DNA from: Thalassiosira profunda
Lineage: Eukaryota > Bacillariophyta > Thalassiosirophyceae > Thalassiosirales > Thalassiosiraceae
Assembly (NCBI GenBank): GCA_036939355.1
Contig: JALLAP010001488.1
Location: 1 to 16,289 of the forward strand
Length of the DNA stretch: 16,289 bases
Reading direction: 5' to 3'
Shown here: positions 8,973-15,594 of the stretch, piece after piece
Layout of the letters: every line of letters begins with the position of its first letter
How positions within the stretch are numbered: position 1 is the stretch's first letter
Notes under the pieces: model-generated
The model's input: only the letters and a program-made list of their open reading frames with translations
Told to the model about the DNA's origin: nothing
Database searches by the model: none
Translations under genes and position numbers: made by a program

Positions 8973-10352
8973 ATGGTCGATATAAAGCACATCAAGTTGC
9001 CTATCGTCTCCGCCGTCGTCCTCGCCGCATTCATCGGCGTCGGCGTGAGCGCGAGCGTGGGCACGCGCGGCAACACGGAGGATCCCATCCATGCGTCGGT
9101 CGACGAGCGCCGCGGCCCCCACGATTGGGGCGTCGACTTCGAAGTAGGCGGCATTGGAGAGGAGGCGGCGGGGCGTCGGCTCGGCAAGGGGTCTACGCTC
9201 TCGCCTTCCAAGAGGCCCACGGCGTCGCCAACGGATGCGCCGACCGACGAGGTGAGTTGGGTCTTATTTGTTTGATACTCGTCGTCTCTTCAACCGATAT
9301 TGTACCTCAACACAGCATACATTCTTTTGTCATTTCACCGCAGCCCACGACAGTATCGCCCTCTGGTTCGCCCACCACTCCCTCGCCCACCGACTGCGAG
9401 CACGGGAGGAAGTGGCACGCCAACGAAGATGCCACGAAGTGCACCAACGCTCACCTGCCGGATGGCACAACTCTTCGTCGGACCCGGCGAGCCGTGCAAG
9501 TTTGAGGATGTCTGCAATACCTCCATGCCAACGACGAGCCCCGCCGCGAACCTTTCGGCTTCTCCCACGCCTGCCCCGAGTAGGATGCCCTCTCGCCAGC
9601 CAACCCGCCGTCCATCTAACAAGCCCTCGATGCGCCCGACAGCTGCACCGAGTACGAAGCCATCTCGCATGCCGACGCGTCGTCCATCGGCGAAGCCCTC
9701 GGCTGAGCCAAGTGCCCAACCTTCAACGCAGCCTACAGTCTCTCCGAGCACACCCGCGCCGACCACGCCCGCGCCAACCACCGCTTCTCCTTCGCCAGCG
9801 CCAACTTTGAGCCCCGTTACCCCATTTCCGACGACGACGACCCCGACATGGATGCCCACTTCCTGTGAGGGACGCCAGTGGTACATCATCAGCGAAAATT
9901 CCGGCTTGAAGCAGTGCACGAACGGCCACGATATTCCGGATGGGTACGATCGCGGCTGGGACTTTTACGATTCCAGGGACGAGTGCTGCCAGCTGGAGTT
10001 TGGCGCCGGAAATTGTGACTTCTTGGACGCGTGCGAGCCCACGGCCTCCCCGACAACGTCTCCCGCGACGCCGGCTCCCACGATCTGCGCGAGCCTTCCT
10101 TGGAAGCTGCTGAATGGACACTGCACCAACAATCTCGAGTCGGTTTCGAACGACGAGGGCCACTCGCTCTACAGCTCCGCCGAAGAGTGCTGCGCGGAGG
10201 AGTTTGTGGGCGATGCTTGCATCATTGACGACATCTGCATTTCGGACACTCCAACCGCGGCGCCGACGTCCGAGGCGACGCAAGGGTCTACGCCCACGGT
10301 GGGCAAGGGTGCGGAGTTCGAGGAGGATACTCCTTTGGGCCCCCGAGTTTGA
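8973..10352 (+). CDS. A2: membrane-anchored/secreted Pro-Thr Cys-module protein, frame-disrupted paralog of A1
   Basis: Exons are 8973-9251 and 9344-10352 with a 92-nt GT-AG intron. The leader MVDIKHIKLP plus a hydrophobic stretch (11-30) and GTRGN matches A1. RRL lies at 68-70. Exon 2 starts PTTVSPSGSPTTPSPT, again like A1, then a first Cys module, a long Pro/Ser/Thr linker with PSRMPTRRPS-type repeats, two intact modules and GSTPTVGK. The SGKSGK/Trp block of A1 is absent. The frame breaks at about 9464-9470: CTNAHLPDG is read in one frame and AQLFVGPGEPCKFEDVC in another, with the central part of the module (including CC) missing. TGA at 10350 also ends it 11 codons before an in-frame stop homologous to that of A1. 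It may be a young pseudogene or a locus hit by a sequence deletion error. Confidence 0.7.
9252..9343 (+). other. A2 intron (92 nt), linker intron
   Basis: GTGAGT donor after PTDE codons and ACCGCAG acceptor before CCCACGACA. It sits just before a PT codon pair, the same place as the linker introns of A1, B1 and B2. Confidence 0.85.
9461..9473 (+). other. Frame break inside first Cys module of A2
   Basis: Upstream frame reads PDGTT and then stops at TGA 9503-9505; downstream frame reads AQLF. The module spacing predicts about 12-14 missing residues ending in CC right before AQLF. The frames require a missing length of 3n+2 nt, for example 38 or 41. Confidence 0.75.
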
Positions 10353-10385
10353 AGTCGAAGGGGTCTGAGGGTGGCCGCTTACTAA
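10284..10385 (+). other. A2 C-terminal tail and untranslated in-frame remnant
   Basis: GSTPTVGK is coded from 10284; its 18-nt identical core is 10290-10307. After TGA 10350-10352 the same frame reads SRRGLRVAAY and then TAA 10383-10385, matching A1, which ends RRGLRAAY and TAA. The similarity with A1 continues about 25 bp beyond that stop. Confidence 0.8.
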
Positions 10386-11092
10386 GATGCCAATCCCTGT
10401 GTTGTTGAAGTGTGGGATTTAGAGAGGAATTGCGGTAGGCGTTTCATATCTCTCAATAGGATGTGGATGTGTGAGCTTCGGTGCGTGCCTGTGCCAGATT
10501 AATAACAGTGAATGAGCAACAACAACGATTTGCACTCCTCGATCTGTGTGCTGGTTGGATGCAAAACCTATGTATTGGCTCTCTCGTGCATTATTCGCCT
10601 CTCTGGATGGACCTCAGTGTACTCCCTCGCTCGTTCACAATGACCCATTGCGCCTCACCAAAAATTGTGCGCCATCTGTCACGGTTGACATGGCTTCGCC
10701 ACATTTTTTTTGCTCAACAACAACCAGCTGGATGCATGCAACGCCAAGAGCGAGCAACCAAGTGTCCAAAGGTTGAAGTGAGAGACTGCGAACCCGCAGA
10801 CAAACGACTTTATTTATGCCCCTCTTACGCCAAATGTTATACATAAGATGTCCTACGTAGAATGCTCGAATCTAAATTTGACGCCGCCGCGGAGGTGCTC
10901 GTTCGCCGCGCCCGCCCTGTGATCTCGAGGGGAAGCGCCCACGATGCTCTCGGTGCTGATGTGCATCGCCCCGCAAAGATTGGATAACCACCAAGCGATC
11001 ATAATTGCAACACCTCAGGCGAGCGTTTGTCTCTGCCTAACCCATCAATCCATTCAATAGAACCTCATCCACATTCAAGACATCAGCCAAAG
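10386..11092. promoter_or_regulatory. Intergenic upstream of B2
   Basis: No gene is supported. It follows A2 and precedes B2 on the same strand, so it should hold the B2 promoter. AT-rich tttattta lies at 10809-10816 and a TACGTA hexamer at about 10854. The first 25 bp match the A1 3' flank. The upstream ATG at 11027 is in frame with B2 but would bury the signal peptide. Confidence 0.5.
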
Positions 11093-12888
11093 ATGGTCAA
11101 CTACACGCACGGCGCGGCCCTCCTCGCCCTCGCCACTGGCGCCGCGGCGGGCAAGTCGTCCGAACCCCTCGTCGAGCGCAAGACGCAGCTCCGCGCGGCC
11201 CAGCACCCCCCGCCGGACGCCAAGAAGCGGTCCCTCGCGCAGCGGAAGCTGTACGCGTCCAAGCCCGACACCACCTCGCACGACGCGCCGACGTACTGGC
11301 CGACGTACGCCCCCACTCCGGACGAGTGGGCGGGCAGCACCAGCGAGGACGGCTACCATCGCTACTCGAGCAGCGAGACGAGTGGCGACGCGTGGAAGTG
11401 CGTGAAGAAGAGCAGCAGGGTGAGAACCATTGAAATGAACAATGTGCACATCTTGTGTCCATCTTTGTGCCTCACTCCTAACCCGTTGCAATTTCACCCT
11501 GCAGGACTGGTCCCCGCCCTCCTGGTCCTCGAGCTCCAAGCACACCATCACCTCCATCGATTCCTGGGACTCCCCCGACACGTCCTCCTCCGGCTGGTCG
11601 AGCAGCTCGGGCTCCAGCGGCAGCTCGTCCAGCTCCTCGTCGGGCAAGAGCGGCAAGAGCAAGGGCTCCAAGGGCGGGAGCAGCAAGGGCGGCAAGTCTG
11701 GTGGAGGGAAGGGAGGGAAGGGGACATCTCGCCGCCTTTCCGGATCGAAGGGCAACAAGGGCAGCGGCGGAGGCGGATCCAAGGCCAACAAAGGCGGCGG
11801 GGGAGGAGGGAAGGGAGGCAAGGGCCCGTCCGGCGGCGGATGGGGTTCTCCCGACAGCTGGGATTCGCCCGACAGTTGGGACTCCCCCCCAAGCTGGAGC
11901 AAGCCCTCGTCGTCCACGTCGTGGGAATCGTCGTCGTCGTCGTGGGAGGCGTCCCCCGCCCCCACCATCTGCGAGGATCCAACTCCGTCCCCGACCACGT
12001 GCGAGCACGATCGGAAGTGGTGGGTGAACGACAAGGGGAAGTGCACCAACTATCCCATCCCGGAGAGCTACGACGGGGAGGAGTACGACGACATGCCCGA
12101 GTGCTGCGAGGAGGAGTTCGATTACGACAAGTGCTACTACGAGGTGAGTGCAACTCTAGATGCCTTCTCTGGAGTTCTCGGAGTGCTGCAATGCAATTTT
12201 TGCTCACATCTTGTGTGTTCCGCAGGACTACTGCATCGAGCCGACCCCGAAGCCATCGCGCAAGCCGACGAAGAAGCCGACGGCCAAGCCGACCAAGAAG
12301 GTGAGCCGTGCCTTTCTCTCAATTGTTCTCAAACAGTTGAACCTGTCCTAACCGTTTGCCCTTTTCTTTTGCAAACCTCAGCCCACCCGCAAGCCGACTA
12401 CCGTCTGCGAGGATCCCAAGTGGTACTTCGTCCCCTACATGAACGAGTGTGTCTACAAGGACGTTCCCTACAACTTGGATCCTCCGACCTTCGATTCCGG
12501 GGAAGAATGCTGCGACGAGAGCGTCGACGGATACGGCAAGTGTACGCTCCGGAACGAGTGCGGGACCGACGAGCCCACCGCGAAGCCAACGGCGAAACCC
12601 ACCAAGGAGCCCGTGACGCCGTGCGTCGACCCCACCTGGTGGGCGGCAACGGCCGGGGACAAGGTCATGTGCGTATACGACGACGTGCCCCACGAGTACG
12701 ACGGGGAGACGTACGAGACCGTGACCGCGTGCTGCGACGCGGAGGCCACGTACGGAAAGGAGTGCATCGAGTTGAACAAGTGCGGCGCGCAGATCGTCCC
12801 GGAGCCGACCCCGGCTCCGACGGAGCAGTCGACGGGAGGATCCACGCCCACGGTGGGCAAGAGCGCGGACGTTGAGTTCGATTACTAG
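11093..12888 (+). CDS. B2: secreted Trp/Lys/Ser/Gly-rich Cys-module protein, cingulin/silaffin-like (4 exons)
   Basis: Exons are 11093-11419, 11505-12143, 12226-12300 and 12382-12888, with GT-AG introns of 85, 82 and 81 nt, all phase 0, giving 515 aa. Residues 1-20 are a signal peptide. RSL (46-48) and RKL (51-53, followed by Tyr) precede PTYWPTYAPTPDEW, shared with B1. Exon 2 carries Ser/Trp-rich then Lys/Gly/Ser-rich sequence (SGKSGKSKGSK, GGKGGKG), RRL at 185-187, and SPDSWDSPPSWSKPS. Six-Cys modules occupy 275-325, 356-407 and 428-481, with PTKKPTAKPT linkers, ending GSTPTVGK. Spacing is C-x13-15-C-x19-CC-x8-9-C-x5-C. No frame fault. The start at 11093 is chosen over an in-frame ATG at 11027 because it puts the hydrophobic segment at the N terminus. 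Likely extracellular or silica matrix protein by inference. Confidence 0.9.
11420..11504 (+). other. B2 intron 1 (85 nt)
   Basis: GTGAGA donor, CCCTGCAG acceptor before GACTGGTCC. Same position as B1 intron 1. Contains TGTGCACATCTTGTG, with core at 11447-11457. Confidence 0.88.
12144..12225 (+). other. B2 intron 2 (82 nt), absent from B1
   Basis: GTGAGT donor and TTCCGCAG acceptor, splitting the last two cysteines of module 1 (CYYE|DYC). B1 codes the same stretch (CEYEDYC) without an intron. Shares 20 identical nt with A1 intron 3, with core CACATCTTGTG at 12205-12215, 10 nt before the exon. Confidence 0.88.
12301..12381 (+). other. B2 intron 3 (81 nt), linker intron
   Basis: GTGAGC donor after PTKK codons and ACCTCAG acceptor before CCCACCCGC, equivalent to B1 intron 2. 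Confidence 0.88.
12838..12861 (+). other. Conserved C-terminal GSTPTVGK tail of B2
   Basis: Codes GSTPTVGK, then SADVEFDY and stop. Bases 12844-12861 match the other three genes exactly. Confidence 0.85.
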
Positions 12889-13334
12889 ATAGAGGTTTGG
12901 TCGACACTGCGAAGTGGAGAACTGTGCGATGGCAGCCGAGGGCCAAAAGATTGATTGCTGTGGAAGAGAGAGATATGTCGTGTGCAATAGAGTTTGTCGG
13001 GAATGGCAGGGGCTCAAGGAGCAACACCGCGAGTGCCCGCTAAATGGAGATTTCAATAGAGTTAAGCTATGTGTTATAGATGGAAGCTGATAACAGTCCA
13101 CTATTGAGTTTCCTCTACTGCTATGTAGTGTTCGTGGCGGTCCGGCCGGCCGACGAAAGAGAGGACAACGAGCTGCAAGCCACTTACGTAGTACCCTACG
13201 TACCTCCCGCCATTTTTTTCAGCCACTCAAACTCAAATCAAGTCAAAGCAGACAAAGTCCTCCGCCATCAAAGCCTCTCGCCGCGCCCCGAAGAAGAGGC
13301 CGCCCCGGCTACTTCCTCCCTGCAACTCAGCGCG
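12889..13334. promoter_or_regulatory. Intergenic between B2 and the helicase
   Basis: Holds the B2 3' UTR and the helicase promoter or 5' UTR. A palindromic cggccggccg lies at about 13143-13152 and two TACGTA hexamers at about 13185 and 13197. An in-frame ATG at 13080 would extend the helicase by 85 residues lacking any recognisable feature, so it is treated as untranslated. Confidence 0.5.
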
Positions 13335-15218
13335 ATGCGGCCCCGCGCCCTTCCCTCGCTTCTGCTGCCGCCCCTCGCCCGCGCCGCGGCGGCGTGGGCC
13401 CTCGCCCCGCCCGCCATCGCGACGCGTCGCGCACATCACGCGTCGACGCATCACAGTCCACCCCGCCGCGCATCACGGCCCCTCTCGTTTGCATCGATGG
13501 GGCGCCCATCGCGTCGCGCAACCGCAAGAAGGAGACGGTCGCCGTTATATTCAAACGAGGGGTGGGGCGACGGCCAATTGATGCCGGAGACGTTTGCCGA
13601 GCTCTACTGCCGCGACGACGACGAACAATCCTCGAAGCCGCAATTGCCGCGGTGGCTGGTCGACCGCGCCGCCGCCCTGGGCTTCACCCACCCCACATTG
13701 TTGCAACAACGGGCCCTGAATGCATTGTTGCAACCCCAACCATCGCCAGCGGGCGGGGAAGGCGCGGAAGGGGAGGAGGGGCCGCCCCCGGACGTGATAT
13801 TGCACGCCCAGACCGGCAGCGGGAAAACGTTGGCGTATTTGCTCCCCCTGCTGAGCCGGATCGACCCCTCCCGGTCGGCCGTGCAGGCGTTGATCGTGGT
13901 GCCCACGCGCGAATTGGGATTGCAGGTGGTCCGGGTGGCGCGGCGGTTGGGCGCCGGGGCCGCACAAACAACAACAGATGCAACTGCCGAGGAAATTGAG
14001 CGAGGACAAGTCGAGACGGATGAATCGGGGGAGGGCGGGAGGCCCAACAAGAAAATCACGATCATGCCCGTCCTCCAGGGCTCGGCCAACGCCCGACAAA
14101 GAGCGTGGGCGTGGGCCGAGCCGCCCCACGTCGTGGTCGGCACGCCCGACGAGCTGACCCAAATGGTCGCCCGGGGCGGCGTGCGGGCGAATTCCGTCCG
14201 GGTCGTGGCGGTGGACGAGGTCGACGCGTGCTTGGGCAAAGGCGGGATCGGCGCGCTGGGGAGCACGGGGAGCGGGACGCTGCACGAGCTGCTGAGCCGG
14301 CACTTGCATCCGACGTACGGGGAGGTGGAGCGGGTCAACACGTCGGTGGAGGGGAGCGATGGAAGGACGTTCCGGCTGTCGACCTCGAGCGACGCCTCGA
14401 CGACGGGGGGCCTGGGGGATCCCCGCGCCCGCAATGCGTACGCGGACAAATACCGGCAGACCATCTTCGCCTCCGCGACGATCCCGCAGCACAATCACTT
14501 CGTGAGGCAGTGCGTGAGGAACGGGTGGACGCTCCGGGCGCCGGTGCGGGTGAACGTTAGCCCGGGGGAATTGGTCCCGCCCACGCTGAAGCACGTGTGC
14601 GTCGTGTGTCGGGACAAGGCGAACAAGGTGCCGGGATTGCGGAGGTGGATGCGGAAGGAATTGGGATCGATCGAGGGCGGCGCCGACGGTGCATCCAGGG
14701 GTGGCAAGGTGTTGATTTTCTGCGATCCGCGACGGCCGTTGGACACGCTGGCCGCGCGGCTGTGCGAGGATTGGAACGGCGTGGTGTGGAAGGAGGGCTA
14801 CACGCCCAAGGAAGAGGAGGGGCACGATGCCGTTGTATCGGTTCTGCGGTTGGACGACTCGCTGGGCGCCCGCGCCGCGGCGATGGACGCCTTCCGCGGC
14901 CCCGCCGACGCGCCCGACGGCCAATCGGATGCGAAACTGCGCATACTCATCTCCACCGACCTCGCCGCCTGGGACCTCAACGTACCGAACGTCTCGCACG
15001 TGGTCGACTTCGACCTCCCCGACGACGACGAGGGCGACACGTACGTCCACCGAGGGGGGCGGGCGGGGCGCTTGGGCGCGAAAGGAAAGGTCGTGTCGCT
15101 GATCACGGCGGACCAGGAATTCGTGCTGGAGCGGCTGGCGAATCGGCTGTCGTTGGAGGTGCGGTGCGTGGCGCGGCAGGGAGAGAGGAAGGGCCGATCG
15201 AAGAAGAGGGCGGTGTGA
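13335..15218 (+). CDS. DEAD-box ATP-dependent RNA helicase, probably plastid-targeted
   Basis: One exon of 627 aa. Residues 1-20 form a signal-peptide-like leader followed by Trp in AAAAWALAPP, fitting the diatom plastid presequence rule of an aromatic residue or Leu after the cleavage site. Residues 21-70 are Arg/Ser/Pro-rich with few acids, as in a transit peptide. Helicase motifs run in order: Q motif GFTHPTLLQ (116-124), I AQTGSGKT (158-165), Ia PTREL (190-194), II DEVD (294-297), III SAT (380-382), IV LIFCD (460-464), V STDLAAWDLNVP (540-551) and VI HRGGRAGR (572-579). Motif II is DEVD instead of DEAD and motif V has Trp-Asp where Arg-Gly is usual. Motifs II and III are 86 residues apart, about 50 more than usual. 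It likely remodels RNA, perhaps plastid rRNA, using ATP; substrate is unknown. Start chosen for the presequence. Confidence 0.9.
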   Translation: MRPRALPSLLLPPLARAAAAWALAPPAIATRRAHHASTHHSPPRRASRPLSFASMGRPSRRATARRRRSPLYSNEGWGDGQLMPETFAELYCRDDDEQSSKPQLPRWLVDRAAALGFTHPTLLQQRALNALLQPQPSPAGGEGAEGEEGPPPDVILHAQTGSGKTLAYLLPLLSRIDPSRSAVQALIVVPTRELGLQVVRVARRLGAGAAQTTTDATAEEIERGQVETDESGEGGRPNKKITIMPVLQGSANARQRAWAWAEPPHVVVGTPDELTQMVARGGVRANSVRVVAVDEVDACLGKGGIGALGSTGSGTLHELLSRHLHPTYGEVERVNTSVEGSDGRTFRLSTSSDASTTGGLGDPRARNAYADKYRQTIFASATIPQHNHFVRQCVRNGWTLRAPVRVNVSPGELVPPTLKHVCVVCRDKANKVPGLRRWMRKELGSIEGGADGASRGGKVLIFCDPRRPLDTLAARLCEDWNGVVWKEGYTPKEEEGHDAVVSVLRLDDSLGARAAAMDAFRGPADAPDGQSDAKLRILISTDLAAWDLNVPNVSHVVDFDLPDDDEGDTYVHRGGRAGRLGAKGKVVSLITADQEFVLERLANRLSLEVRCVARQGERKGRSKKRAV

Positions 15219-15594
15219 GCGAGGCTTGACTTGCGCCCACCAAAACTCTGGGATCTGGAGAAGATGGAGTGCGCATTTTCGAATGGATGCTGGAGAAACG
15301 GTCTCGCTAGTCTTAACTTTTTACTTTGAGGTGGGCAGGCAAACAGTGTGGTAACAAATAGGAGCTGGGGACATGGGAGAACGCTTTGGTCGGTTACTCC
15401 CAGCCGCAGCTCGGTCGAGGGTGTATTGTAGTAGAAGGGTATTGGATAAGTAGAGGGTCGGGTTGTGGGTGGGGTGGTATCCGGCAGGCGGTGCTGGGTG
15501 GGTGGGAGTGGAATTCAATCGCTAAAAACAACTCGAGGGACCCTGATTCTTGTTGGGTGATGGATCTTGGGGGGCACGTTGCGCTCTCTCCGCT
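15219..15594. other. Intergenic between convergent helicase and 15595 gene
   Basis: No gene seen. Both neighbours end here. The + strand is G-rich at 15455-15474 and 15496-15506, with four runs of three or more G in the first block. Confidence 0.6.

Noticed and set aside
11027..11092. Upstream in-frame ATG of B2
   Set aside because: It would put 22 polar residues ahead of the signal peptide; B1 starts directly with its signal peptide.
1458..12785. Cys modules as peritrophin-A/CBM14 chitin-binding domains
   Set aside because: Both have six Cys, but the adjacent CC pair and the x19/x5 spacing do not fit that family.
5318..13202. TACGTA hexamers near three promoters (about 5318, 10854, 13185 and 13197) as a shared operator
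   Set aside because: The motif is short and palindromic, its distance to the starts varies, and A1, B1 and A2 show no clear counterpart, so chance is not excluded.
13080..13334. Upstream in-frame ATG of the helicase
   Set aside because: The added 85 residues show no targeting or domain feature, while starting at 13335 gives a coherent plastid presequence.
13551..15050. 499-codon open frame on the - strand opposite the helicase
   Set aside because: The + strand has all DEAD-box motifs in order; the minus frame is low-complexity, with no recognised motif, and reflects GC-rich codon use.
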